64,000 nt of DNA from Betaproteobacteria bacterium (GTDB lineage Bacteria > Pseudomonadota > Gammaproteobacteria > Burkholderiales > SG8-39): the NCBI GenBank assembly GCA_016210745.1, contig JACQTO010000142.1:19293-83292 (forward strand), read 5' to 3'. How positions within the stretch are numbered: position 1 is the first letter of the stretch; the number at the start of each line of letters is the position of its first letter. A program made the position numbers and the translations under genes. This document shows positions 50,386 to 58,794 of this stretch, in pieces. The notes below the pieces were generated by a model. The model worked only from the letters and a program-made list of their open reading frames with translations, was not told the DNA's origin and made no database searches.

Positions 50386-50895
50386 ATGAGGAAGTACATA
50401 CGACCGGTATTAGTAGCGTCCGTGCTTGCGACGCATAGCCCGCTGGGTTGGAGTGACAACGGCGGGGCGGCGGCAGCTGTCGGGGGCACTAACGGTGTTG
50501 CGGCCACGTCAGGCCCCAGCGCAGTGGGCGTAGGGACCACAAACGGCGTTGGCGCTGCATCCGGAGGCGGCGGATCGGTAGTGGGCGTCGGCGGCACGAG
50601 CGGCGTAGCGGCCACCACAGGCTCGAGTGCAGTGGGCGTCGGGAACACCATCGGTGTCGGCGCAGCCACCGGGGGCGGCGGATCGGCGGTGGGTGTCGGC
50701 GGCACGACCGGAGTTGCGGCCGCGACAGGCTCGACAGCAGCGGGAGTCGGGGCCACGACCGGCGTTGGTGCGGCGAGCGGAGGCGGCGGCACCGCAGTTG
50801 GCGTCGGCGGCACGACCGGCGTTGGGGCCGCGACGGGCTGGAACGCGGTGGGTGTTGGAAGCACCCTAGGTCTTGGTATCTCGATTGGGTTCTGA
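50386..50895 (+). CDS. Secreted glycine-rich repeat protein, paralogue 2
   Basis: This 169-residue protein has a Sec signal (MRKYIRPVLVASVLATHSPL) and about 3.5 repeats of 36 residues with the pattern GGTxGVAAxTGxSAVGVGxT followed by xGVGAAxGGGGSxVGV. The DNA repeats at 108-base intervals. It ends GVGSTLGLGISIGF, unlike paralogue 1, because its original tail appears separated (see 51009-51053). GGAGA precedes the ATG. The alternation of small residues with GVG suggests a beta-solenoid or fibre-like structure; no known family or catalytic motif is seen. A perfect hairpin follows the gene. Confidence 0.75.
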   Translation: MRKYIRPVLVASVLATHSPLGWSDNGGAAAAVGGTNGVAATSGPSAVGVGTTNGVGAASGGGGSVVGVGGTSGVAATTGSSAVGVGNTIGVGAATGGGGSAVGVGGTTGVAAATGSTAAGVGATTGVGAASGGGGTAVGVGGTTGVGAATGWNAVGVGSTLGLGISIGF

Positions 50896-50931
50896 CCGAA
50901 TCGGTTTCACTCACCGCGGTACTAACTGAAG

Positions 50932-50955
50932 CAAGGCAGGCGTACGCCTGCCTTG
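50932..50955. terminator. Terminator-like palindrome after the second glycine-rich gene
   Basis: The sequence is symmetrical: CAAGGCAGGCG followed by TA and CGCCTGCCTTG, making an 11-base-pair stem. GTCTTTG follows on the plus strand, a weak T-rich tail. It lies 37 bases after the gene's stop codon. Confidence 0.6.
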
Positions 50956-51008
50956 GTCTTTGAATGTCATTAGACGAGGAAACCTGCAGGCGACAGCGGT
51001 CGCAGGCG

Positions 51009-51053
51009 TCGGGCTGGACGGCCGTCGCGTGGGGTCGCTATCGCCTCAAATGA
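51009..51053 (+). pseudogene. Orphan 3' tail of a glycine-rich gene
   Basis: The frame at 51009 reads SGWTAVAWGRYRLK and a stop, which matches the end of paralogue 1 (PGWRRVAPGRYRFR and stop). In paralogue 2 the coding frame stops earlier, so this is the lost original tail or the end of a third, deleted copy. Confidence 0.6.
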
Positions 51054-51066
51054 GAAATTTCCACGT

Positions 51067-52047
51067 CTAATCGAGCGTAATCCCCAACGCCCTGATGACG
51101 CCGCCCCATTTGTCGATCTCGCTCTTGACGAAGAGAGTGTTTTGCTCGGGGCTTCCGTGCATCGACAAATAGCCTCTATCGATCCACTGCTTCTGAATAT
51201 CGGGCGACTTGACCGCTTTTCCGATTTCGTCATTCAGGCGAGCCACGATATCCTTCGGTGTGCCCGCCGGCACCATGCAACTGATCCACCCGGAAGCGTC
51301 GAAATTTTCCATGCCGGCTTCGTGAACTGACGCAACCTTTGGTAAGGCGGCAAGGCGTTCCCTGCTGGACACCGCAATCGCGCGAAGGGTGCCGGCATCG
51401 ATCTGGCCCTTTACGAGCCCGTAGGTGAGGAACGTCATCCCGACTTGGCCGCCGACTACGGCCTGCAAGGCCGGCGCCGCGCCTTTATAGGGTACATGCA
51501 CAAGATTGATGCCGCCCTGGCGCGTAAAGAGTTCGGTCATCAAATGCGTGATGCTCCCTGCTCCGTACGAGGCATAGTTGATCTTGCCGGGATTCGCCTT
51601 GGCGCTGGCAATGAGTTCCCGCAGGTCTGCCACCGGCAGTACCGAGGGATTGACCAGGAGCAGGTGCGGACTTATCACCATAATGCTGACCGTCTGAAAG
51701 TCCTTGAGGGTGTCGAAGGGCAGCTTTCGATAGAGGCCGGGATTGATCGCCAAGGTTCCGGCGTCCGCGACGAGCGCGGTATATCCGTCCGGCGCCGAGC
51801 GCGCCGCCGCCTCTGCGCCGATGATGCCCGAGGCCCCCGCTCGATTGTCCACCACGACCGGCTGGCCCATTGCCGCAGCGAGATGCCGCCCGACGGCACG
51901 CGCGACGTAATCGGTGCCGCCGCCGGCGGGGAAGGGCACGATAAAGCGGATCGGCTTGTTCGGATAGCCTTGCGCGAACGATGATGCGGCAACGAAAGAA
52001 AGCAGGCAGGCAAGTACGACGATTGCAGAACGAGCGGCTTGACGCAT
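51067..52047 (-). CDS. Bug/TctC-type binding protein
   Basis: This 326-residue periplasmic protein has a signal peptide (IVVLACLLSFVAASSFAQ) and the Bug motifs YPNKPIRFIVPFPAGGGTDY, VVVDNRAGASGIIGAEAAAR, PDGYTAL and INLVHVPYKGAAPALQAVVG. AGGAGGAG lies just before the ATG at 52047. It faces the glycine-rich genes (convergent), and part of its 3' end has been copied to 50008-50098. No TctA/TctB genes are adjacent, so it is another orphan Bug protein; the ligand is unknown. Confidence 0.93.
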   Translation of the reverse strand: MRQAARSAIVVLACLLSFVAASSFAQGYPNKPIRFIVPFPAGGGTDYVARAVGRHLAAAMGQPVVVDNRAGASGIIGAEAAARSAPDGYTALVADAGTLAINPGLYRKLPFDTLKDFQTVSIMVISPHLLLVNPSVLPVADLRELIASAKANPGKINYASYGAGSITHLMTELFTRQGGINLVHVPYKGAAPALQAVVGGQVGMTFLTYGLVKGQIDAGTLRAIAVSSRERLAALPKVASVHEAGMENFDASGWISCMVPAGTPKDIVARLNDEIGKAVKSPDIQKQWIDRGYLSMHGSPEQNTLFVKSEIDKWGGVIRALGITLD

Positions 52048-52265
52048 GTCTCCTCCTTGTTTTCCAGCCTGATAGTTTCGAGGCTCGGTCAGTCTAGCAT
52101 CGGCCTGAGGTGGAACCTGAGCGTTCCCAGCATTGCCAATGCCCCAAAAGTAACCGCAACGCAGCATGCTCTCGCGTCTGCTGCAACGGGTATTATGGCG
52201 TGATGCGGCCTCCGCGTGCGGACGCGGGCACGACTTGAAGAATGCGGGCACCTTGGGGGGAAGCC

Positions 52266-53537
52266 ATGCTCGATGCAGACGTGGTCAAGAGTTTCGCCAC
52301 GGCCCTGGCAATCGGTGCGCTGATAGGCCTGGAGCGGGAGAAGCACAAGGCCGACGAACAGGATGCAAGCGCGCCGGGGTTGCGCACTTTCATCATGGTC
52401 GCGCTGGTCGGCGCTATCGGGGGCTGGCTCGCCAAGTCGACGGATTCGCCCAGCTTCATGGTGGCGTCCCTGCTCGCGGTGGCCGCCGCGGTTGTCGCCG
52501 CCTACGTGATGGGCGGGCGGATGAAGGTCGATGATCTGGGAATCACCACCGAAATCGCCGCGCTTGCGGTCTGCCTGCTGGCCGGACTTACCACGCTGGG
52601 TCACCGGGATCTCGCCATCATGCTCGCGGTGGTGGCCGGGGCAGTGCTCGCGTATAAGCGCTCCCTGCACGGGATGGTGGAGAAAATCGGCTGGGACGAT
52701 GTGTTCGCCGGGCTGCGCCTGGCACTTGCGACCTTCGTGATTCTGCCGCTCCTTCCCTCCGACGCTATCGATCCCTGGGGAGCGCTGAAGCCCTATTCGC
52801 TGTGGCTGCTGGTGATACTGATCTCGAGTCTGTCGCTGATCGGTTACGTGGCGACTATTTGGCTCGGCAACCAGCGAGGGACCGCGGTGACCGGCCTTGC
52901 CGGGGGCCTCGTGTCTTCCACGGCCGTGACCCTTTCTTTTTCCCGTCAGAGCAGGGACGAGACCAGCCGGATTCCGGATCTCGCGCTGGCAAGCGGCATC
53001 CTGCTCGCATGGGCAATCATGTTCGTGCGCGTGGTGATCGAAGTGCTGGTCGTCAATGCGCCACTGGTGCCGCGATTGCTAGTCCCATTCAGCGCGATGG
53101 CTGTGGCTTCGGCGGCGGTTGCGTGGCTGTATTACATGCGCGCCGGCAAGCCCGAGGATGAGGGAGGCGCGACGCGCGAAGTGCCGCTGAAGAACCCCTT
53201 CAGCCTCACGGCAGCGGCGAAATTCGGCGCCTTCTTCGCGGTCGTGCTGCTCGTCGTGAAGCTGGTGCAGAACTATTTCCCGGGGGAGGGGTTCTATGTG
53301 GTCGCCGCGCTGGCCGGCCTGACCGACGTCGACGCGATCACCCTGTCGATGGCCGAGTACGCCAAGACCGGCGACCCCGACATCGCGATCACCGCCATCG
53401 TCATCGCGGCGCTTGCCAACACGCTGGTAAAAGCGGCGGTGGTGTTCATGCTCGGCGCCGAAGGTCTGCGGCGCAAGGTTCTCGGCGGCACCGGCGCGAT
53501 CATCGTCGCGGGCGGCTGCGCGGTGCTGCTGGTGTAA
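52266..53537 (+). CDS. MgtC/DUF4010 family membrane protein
   Basis: This 423-residue integral membrane protein has an MgtC-like N-terminal half (FATALAIGALIGLEREKHKA with the conserved ER, APGLRTFIMVALVGAIGGWL) followed by a DUF4010 half with many helices (GLAGGLVSSTAVTLSFSRQS, LAGLTDVDAITLSMAEYAKT). About ten to twelve transmembrane segments are likely. The ATG at 52266 has GGGGGGA just upstream and is preferred to an ATG eight codons earlier. Function is unknown, though MgtC-like proteins affect magnesium or stress homeostasis. The 3' end converges on htpX with only 4 bases between stop codons. Confidence 0.88.
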   Translation: MLDADVVKSFATALAIGALIGLEREKHKADEQDASAPGLRTFIMVALVGAIGGWLAKSTDSPSFMVASLLAVAAAVVAAYVMGGRMKVDDLGITTEIAALAVCLLAGLTTLGHRDLAIMLAVVAGAVLAYKRSLHGMVEKIGWDDVFAGLRLALATFVILPLLPSDAIDPWGALKPYSLWLLVILISSLSLIGYVATIWLGNQRGTAVTGLAGGLVSSTAVTLSFSRQSRDETSRIPDLALASGILLAWAIMFVRVVIEVLVVNAPLVPRLLVPFSAMAVASAAVAWLYYMRAGKPEDEGGATREVPLKNPFSLTAAAKFGAFFAVVLLVVKLVQNYFPGEGFYVVAALAGLTDVDAITLSMAEYAKTGDPDIAITAIVIAALANTLVKAAVVFMLGAEGLRRKVLGGTGAIIVAGGCAVLLV

Positions 53538-53541
53538 GCCG

Positions 53542-54414
53542 TTAGCGCCGCGCCTGCAGCGCGGCGATGCGCTCCTCGATCGGCGGATGGCTCGCGAACA
53601 GGCCCAGGAAGCGGGACGTGCTCTGGTTGATGCCGTGGGCCTCGAAGCTCTGCGGCAGCTCGCCGGGTGCCACGCCACCCAGGCGCCCCAGCGCTGCGAT
53701 CATCGGCCGCGGCGAGCCGAGCAGGTCCGCCGAGCCGCGGTCAGCGCGGAACTCGCGCTGGCGCGAGAACCAGGCGACGATCATCGAGGCGAGGATGCCG
53801 AGCACGATCTGCGCGACCATCGAGGCGATAAAGAACCCCGGTCCGACGCCGCGCTGGGTGCGAAAGATGGCCTTGTCGACGATGAAACCGATGATGCGCG
53901 ACAGGAAGATCACGAAGGTGTTGACCACGCCCTGGATCAAGGTAAGCGTCACCATGTCGCCGTTGGCGACATGCGCCATCTCGTGTCCCAGCACGGCTTC
54001 CACTTCCTCGCGGCTCATGGACTGAAGCAGGCCGGTCGATACGGCAACGAGCGCCGAGTTCTTGAATGCCCCGGTGGCGAAGGCGTTCGGCGCGCCCTCG
54101 AAAACCGCCACTTCGGGCATGGCCACGCCGGCCTTGTCGGCGAGCTTGCCCACGGTGGACACCAGCCAGCGCTCGGTGGTGCCCTCCGACCCGTCGATCA
54201 CGCGCGCTCCGGTGGACCACTTGGCCATGGGCTTGGAAATCAGCAGCGAGATGATCGCGCCGCCGAAGCCGAGCACCGCGGAGAACACCAGCAGCGATAC
54301 GTAGTCGATGCCCTCGGCCGCCAGGAACTGCCCCAGGCCGAAGACCTGCACGATGATCGAAAGCACCAACAGCACCGCGATGTTGGTGACGAGAAACAGG
54401 AAGATGCGTTTCAT
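53542..54414 (-). CDS. htpX: Heat-shock membrane metalloprotease HtpX
   Basis: This 290-residue membrane protease has N-terminal helices ([40 protein letters not shown]), the zinc motif [15 protein letters not shown] (HEMAH) near residue 140, and the downstream helix pair typical of M48 ([36 protein letters not shown], then [14 protein letters not shown] with the third zinc ligand). It degrades misfolded inner-membrane proteins. It is monocistronic and convergent with the DUF4010 gene. Confidence 0.96.
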   Translation of the reverse strand: MKRIFLFLVTNIAVLLVLSIIVQVFGLGQFLAAEGIDYVSLLVFSAVLGFGGAIISLLISKPMAKWSTGARVIDGSEGTTERWLVSTVGKLADKAGVAMPEVAVFEGAPNAFATGAFKNSALVAVSTGLLQSMSREEVEAVLGHEMAHVANGDMVTLTLIQGVVNTFVIFLSRIIGFIVDKAIFRTQRGVGPGFFIASMVAQIVLGILASMIVAWFSRQREFRADRGSADLLGSPRPMIAALGRLGGVAPGELPQSFEAHGINQSTSRFLGLFASHPPIEERIAALQARR

Positions 54415-54588
54415 AGGTGCCAGTCTCCTTTGTCCGGCGTTAGATCGGGGCGGAACGCAGCCATTTCAAGGTCGCCCGAGCACCCTTTTCGGCGATCGCG
54501 ACCTCCGCAGTCGCCTGCCGCCCCTGACGTTCGGGACAGAAACGGTTATTCTCTCGGCCGATTCCCATTTGTGCCTAGGAGAATGATA

Positions 54589-55935
54589 GTGGCAAAGTCG
54601 GCGGTGCGACCGTTTTTCAGTGCGACAAGCGATTTCAAGTCCGGAAAGGACACGCCACGAGCGTTTCTCGACCGATGCCTCGCATCGGTCGCCGAATTCG
54701 AGCCCGCGGTGGGCGCGTTCGTCCACATCGACATCGAGGCGGCGAAGGCAGCAGCGGAGCGCTCGAGCGAGCGTTGGCGCCAGGGCAAGCCGTTGTCGGC
54801 TATCGACGGCATGCCGGTCGGCATCAAGGACATCATCGAGACGATCGACATGCCCACGCAGTGCGGCTCACCCCTGTACGAGGGCTGGCGCTCTGGGCGC
54901 GATGCCGCGAGCGTGGCCGCGCTGCGCCAGGCGGGCGCCGTGATTCTCGGCAAGACGGTGACCACCGAATTCGCGGCTACCGTGCCCCGCGGCACGCGCA
55001 ATCCCTGGGATCTTGAGCGCACACCGGGCGGATCGAGCAGCGGTTCTGCGGCCGCGGTCGCTACCGGCATGGTCTCGGCGGCGCTCGGTACCCAGGTGAT
55101 CGGCTCGATCCTCCGGCCGGCGAGCTTCTGCGGCGTGGTGGGTTTCAAGCCGACGATGGGTGCAATCAATCGCGGCGGCAGCCACGACGGGCTGAGCCAG
55201 AGCGCGCACGGCCCGCTTGCGGCCTCGTTGGAAGATGCATGGCTCGTGGCAAGGGAGATCGCCAATCGAGCCGGCGGCGACCCCGGCTATCCGGGGCTGT
55301 ATGGTCCCGCGGAGCCGCCGGCGGCGAAGAAGCCGAAGCGTCTGGCGTTATTGGAGACCGCCGGGTGGGCCGCAGCGCAGCCTGCTGCGAAGGCCGCATT
55401 CGAAGCGGCGCTCGCAAAGATCCGCGCTGCCGGCGTCGAAGTCGTCGGCCGCCAAGCGCATCGCGGCATCGCGGCGGTGGAGGCGGCGCTCGATCGCGCG
55501 ACAGACATTTCGCGCCAGATCAATGGCTGGGAATCCATCTGGCCCCTCAACACCTATCGCGCCAAAGACGCATCGAAAGTGAGCGAGGTCATGCTTGCGC
55601 GTCTGGCCGAATCCGAAGCGATGAACCTGGATGATTACCGCTCGCTGCTCGCCGAGCGCGAGCGCATTCGCGCCGAATACGCCAAGCTCGCGGCCGAATT
55701 CGAGGCGGCGGTCACGCTCTCCGCTCCAGGGGCGGCACCCGTCGGCCTGGGTTCCACAGGCAATCCCGTCTTCAACGTGCCCGCCTCATTGCTGGGCGCA
55801 CCTGCCGTCACGCTCCCCGTTTTGTCGGTGGAGGGCCTGCCGCTCGGGTTTCAGGCGATGGGGTATGTGAATGGTGACGCGGCGCTTTTCTCGGCAGCGG
55901 CTTGGCTGAGGGATCTGCTGTCGGCAAAGCGCTGA
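54589..55935 (+). CDS. Amidase signature family hydrolase
   Basis: This 448-residue protein has the catalytic lysine in DGMPVGIKDIIET (about K80) and the Gly/Ser-rich signature RTPGGSSSGSAAAVATGMVS with cis-Ser and nucleophilic Ser, then GTQVIGSILRPASFCGVVGF, where many amidases have GGSIR. The last part reads GSTGNPVFNVPASLLGAPAV. AGGAG lies 7 bases before the GTG at 54589; an ATG two codons earlier sits too close to it. The frame is also open far upstream, but that overlaps htpX in antisense and is not coding. The amide substrate is unknown; it is not GatA, whose partners are absent. Confidence 0.93.
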   Translation: MAKSAVRPFFSATSDFKSGKDTPRAFLDRCLASVAEFEPAVGAFVHIDIEAAKAAAERSSERWRQGKPLSAIDGMPVGIKDIIETIDMPTQCGSPLYEGWRSGRDAASVAALRQAGAVILGKTVTTEFAATVPRGTRNPWDLERTPGGSSSGSAAAVATGMVSAALGTQVIGSILRPASFCGVVGFKPTMGAINRGGSHDGLSQSAHGPLAASLEDAWLVAREIANRAGGDPGYPGLYGPAEPPAAKKPKRLALLETAGWAAAQPAAKAAFEAALAKIRAAGVEVVGRQAHRGIAAVEAALDRATDISRQINGWESIWPLNTYRAKDASKVSEVMLARLAESEAMNLDDYRSLLAERERIRAEYAKLAAEFEAAVTLSAPGAAPVGLGSTGNPVFNVPASLLGAPAVTLPVLSVEGLPLGFQAMGYVNGDAALFSAAAWLRDLLSAKR

Positions 55936-56027
55936 AGGGTAGGGCAGTCTCTTCAGTCCAATCTGATCCTGGACTGAGCGCGTAACGACGCTGCCGGCGG
56001 GTCACCCCGTCGGCGTGAATCATGTGA

Positions 56028-56390
56028 TGGTGGAGGCGGCGGGAATCGAACCCGCGTCCGCAAGTACTCCACAGACAGTTCTACATACTTAGCCGAATTA
56101 TTTGATCTGACCGCACGTCCGCCAACCCGGCAGGCTTACGTGCAGCGAGTCACCTTGGATTTGACGCTCTGCAAAGTGACCCTGCAGAGCGCGAGCTCAT
56201 GTGAGGGACTCTGCCGTAACTTGCGTTACCCGGCCCATGAACAAGCCGGTGCAGAGCTCGCCGGTTTTAGGCGGCGAGAGCGAAACGTTCGTCGTTCGCA
56301 GTTATTGCGTTCCAGATGGATTTACGAGGTGACTGGTCCTCGGTATGCCCTGCGCTGCTTCATTACCCACGTCGAAACCAGGTCGCCCCC
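56028..56390 (-). ncRNA. ssrA: Transfer-messenger RNA
   Basis: The 363-base RNA starts GGGGGCGACC at 56390 and ends with GCCTCCACCA at 56028. The first seven bases pair with the last seven before ACCA, and the T-arm sequence GGGTTCGATTCCC is present. The tag frame at 56299-56267 reads ANDERFALAA followed by TAA, a betaproteobacterial tag. It rescues stalled ribosomes with SmpB. In the leader, GATGCGC pairs with GCGCATC (about 56411-56433), a possible processing hairpin. Confidence 0.97.
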
Positions 56391-56492
56391 GGAATCGCGA
56401 TTGCCGATGCGCAAGACTTCGCGCATCGCCTTGCAGATACATTATCCCATATCGGGGCGGCAGCGAAGAAAATCAAGGGGATAAAAGACTGG

Positions 56493-56512
56493 ACCCCCGC
56501 TTTCGCGGGGGT
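56493..56512. terminator. Hairpin between gph and ssrA
   Basis: ACCCCCGC-TTTC-GCGGGGGT forms an 8-base-pair stem downstream of the gph stop and upstream of ssrA. It can act as terminator for the gph operon. Similar GC-rich hairpins are scattered as repeats in related genomes. Confidence 0.55.
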
Positions 56513-56530
56513 GACAAGACCCGAGAAACA

Positions 56531-57184
56531 CTAGGCGAGGAACTCGATGACCTGGGCCGGGCGCTCGATCACGGCGTCGGCGCCCCAGGTGCCGGGTGCG
56601 CCGTTGACGCCCAGATAACCCCAGCCGGCGGCAATCGCCCCCATGTTGGCGGCGCGCGCGGCCTGGACGTCGCGAAGGTCGTCGCCGATATACAGGCAAG
56701 CCGAAGCGGGGATACCCAGTTCGGCCGCGGCGCGAAGCAGCGGGTCCGGGGCCGGTTTCGTCTTCCCCGTCGTGTCGCCGCTCACTACGCATGCGGCGCG
56801 ATGTCGCAAACCGAGCAGCTCCAGCAGCGGCTCGGTAAAGCGCGCCGATTTGTTGGTCACGATACCCCAGGGAAGGTTCCTCGATTCGATGTCGAGCAGC
56901 AGCTCGGGGACGCCTTCGTACAATATCGTGTCGACGCACAAGGCCTCGGCATAAAGCTCGAGGAACCGATCCCGCAGGGGGCCATAGTCCGGGTCCTGGG
57001 GTGCCAGGCCGAAGCCGATTTTGAGCAGGCCACGCGCACCGCTCGAAGTGTGCGGGCGCGCCAGTTCGGGCGATATCGGATCGAGCCCGCGCTCGCCGCG
57101 CAGACGATTGAGCGCAGAGGCGAGATCCATCGCAGTATCCGCGAGGGTCCCGTCGAGGTCGAACAGGATCGCGCGCTTATTCAT
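56531..57184 (-). CDS. gph: Phosphoglycolate phosphatase (HAD family)
   Basis: This 217-residue HAD hydrolase shows all four motifs: DLDGTLADT at the N-terminus, VTNKSARF, the lysine in KTKPAPDPLL, and YIGDDLRDVQAARAANM. It removes phosphate from 2-phosphoglycolate formed in DNA repair or metabolism. It starts 1 base after the ubiG stop, and ubiG-gph is a common betaproteobacterial pair. Substrate specificity within the GmhB/Gph group is assumed from context. Confidence 0.92.
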   Translation of the reverse strand: MNKRAILFDLDGTLADTAMDLASALNRLRGERGLDPISPELARPHTSSGARGLLKIGFGLAPQDPDYGPLRDRFLELYAEALCVDTILYEGVPELLLDIESRNLPWGIVTNKSARFTEPLLELLGLRHRAACVVSGDTTGKTKPAPDPLLRAAAELGIPASACLYIGDDLRDVQAARAANMGAIAAGWGYLGVNGAPGTWGADAVIERPAQVIEFLA

Positions 57185-57185
57185 G

Positions 57186-57914
57186 TCACCCCTTTCCTCC
57201 GCTCGGGCGCTGCGCGTGCACCAGATAATTCACGTCGGTATCGCGCCCCAGTGCGTAGACCTTGGTGAAGGGGTTATAGGTCATGCCGATGATCTCGCTT
57301 ACATCCAGACCGGCGCCGCGGCAGTAGCGCGCCAACTCCGAGGGCTTGATGAACTTGGCATAGTCGTGCGTGCCGCGCGGAAGCAGTTTGAGGACGTATT
57401 CCGCGCCGATTACAGCAAACAGATAAGACTTCGGGTTGCGGTTGATGGTCGAGAAGAAGAGCTGCGCGCCCGGTTTTGCCAGCGCGGCGCAGGCAGCCAC
57501 GGTGCTCTCCGGGTTGGGAACGTGCTCGAGCAGTTCCATGCAAGTCACAACGTCGTAGCGTCCCGGCTCCCGGGCGGCAAGGTCTTCCGCGGATACCGCT
57601 TCGTAGTCGACCGACAGTCCGCTCTCGAGCAGGTGGAAGCGCGCCACCTTGAGTCCCTTGTCCGAAAGATCGATGCCTTTTACCTTCGCGCCTCGCTGCA
57701 CCATCGCCTCGGCGAGGATGCCGCCGCCGCATCCGACGTCGAGCACCGACTTGCCCGAGAGCTGCGCAATCCGGTCGATCCAATCGAGCCGCAGCGGATT
57801 GATCTGATGGAGCGGTTTGAACTCGCTCTCGGGATCCCACCAACGGTGCGCGAGCGCGCTGAACCTGGCAAGTTCCTGGGGATCGGCGTTTTGCGTTGTC
57901 TCTTGCGTTTCCAT
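57186..57914 (-). CDS. ubiG: Ubiquinone biosynthesis O-methyltransferase
   Basis: This 242-residue SAM methyltransferase performs the two O-methylations of ubiquinone synthesis. Signature parts are [35 protein letters not shown] (SAM-binding), [20 protein letters not shown] and [20 protein letters not shown]. The start at 57914 has GGAG about 8 bases upstream; an ATG 11 codons earlier is less well placed. It precedes gph directly. Confidence 0.96.
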   Translation of the reverse strand: METQETTQNADPQELARFSALAHRWWDPESEFKPLHQINPLRLDWIDRIAQLSGKSVLDVGCGGGILAEAMVQRGAKVKGIDLSDKGLKVARFHLLESGLSVDYEAVSAEDLAAREPGRYDVVTCMELLEHVPNPESTVAACAALAKPGAQLFFSTINRNPKSYLFAVIGAEYVLKLLPRGTHDYAKFIKPSELARYCRGAGLDVSEIIGMTYNPFTKVYALGRDTDVNYLVHAQRPSGGKG

Positions 57915-57974
57915 TCCGGTCTTCTCCGGGGCTGCTGTGAGGATCATCGCTAGAACTTACTCCAACGCGATGAA

Positions 57975-58005
57975 ACAAAAAAGCCCCGCCGGAGCAGGGC
58001 TTTCT
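57975..58005 (-). terminator. Rho-independent terminator of the first ompA-like gene
   Basis: Read on the minus strand, AAAGCCCTGC-TCC-GGCGGGGCTTTTTTG forms a stem followed by a T-run, 17 bases past the stop of the OmpA-family gene. A similar terminator follows the second OmpA-family gene. Confidence 0.85.
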
Positions 58006-58021
58006 CGGAAAGAAGAACCGC

Positions 58022-58717
58022 CTATTTGGCGCGCGATCCGACAACCTCGATTTCCACGCGGCGATTCGGCGCAAGGCATTCGATCAGCTTGCTGCGCTGC
58101 TTGATTCCCGGGCAGTCTTTGACGGGTTGCTTCTCGCCCCTGCCTTCTGTGTAAATGCGGTTGGTCGGGACGCCCTTGCTCACCAGATAGGCCTTGACGG
58201 ACTCGGCGCGGCGCTGCGAAAGCCTCTGGTTGTACTTGTCGCTGCCGATGCGGTCAGTATGGCCCACCGCGATCACCACTTCGAGGCTGACGCCCTTGAT
58301 CTTGCCGACTAGATCGTCGAGCTTGCCTCTCGCATCGGGTTTGATCACCGACTTGTCGAAATCGAACAGCGCGTCGGCCGCCAAGGTGACCTTCTGGGTC
58401 ACCGGTGCCGCCCTAGGCGCAGGCGGTGCGGCACGCGGTGCCGGAGCAGGTGCCGGTGCGGCGGGGCGCGGCGCGGGAGCCGGGGCCGCTGCCGGTGCTT
58501 TGGGGACCAGATCAGGATCGCACTCGGCGGTCGCCATCGCCGGCGACCAATAACCCGTGCGCCAGCACAAGCCGAATCCTGACTTGCTCACCGCGTTGCG
58601 GGTGTCCTGGAGATAGCCGCTATTGGAGGCTTGGGCGGCGACGTTAGTCGCGAATGTGCATAGCGCAAACGCAGATGCTGCCAGGAGCGTAGTCGATGTC
58701 AGCGCCTTCTTGTTCAT
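58022..58717 (-). CDS. OmpA-family outer membrane/peptidoglycan-binding protein, paralogue 1
   Basis: This 231-residue protein has a signal peptide (LLAASAFALCTFATNVAAQ), an N-terminal motif GFGLCWRTGYWSPAMATAEC, a Pro/Ala linker (about residues 75-110), and the OmpA C-terminal peptidoglycan-binding domain (LFDFDKSVIKPDARGKLDDL, VGHTDRIGSDKYNQRLSQRR, CLAPNRRVEIEVVG). It tethers the outer membrane to peptidoglycan. It lacks the eight-stranded beta barrel of E. coli OmpA. It starts at the ATG at 58717 (GGGGGA upstream). A paralogue of the same length is at 60188-60883. Confidence 0.93.
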   Translation of the reverse strand: MNKKALTSTTLLAASAFALCTFATNVAAQASNSGYLQDTRNAVSKSGFGLCWRTGYWSPAMATAECDPDLVPKAPAAAPAPAPRPAAPAPAPAPRAAPPAPRAAPVTQKVTLAADALFDFDKSVIKPDARGKLDDLVGKIKGVSLEVVIAVGHTDRIGSDKYNQRLSQRRAESVKAYLVSKGVPTNRIYTEGRGEKQPVKDCPGIKQRSKLIECLAPNRRVEIEVVGSRAK

Positions 58718-58794
58718 GATTCCCCCCGATTGTGTGCATCGCAGCCATCGCTCAAGGCGGTTGCCGCGCAATGACTCATTAATCCAGCTTAACT

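Noticed and set aside
53587..54588. Extension of the amidase frame upstream across htpX
   Set aside because: This part overlaps htpX antisense and shows no amidase sequence; the ribosome-binding site favours the GTG at 54589.
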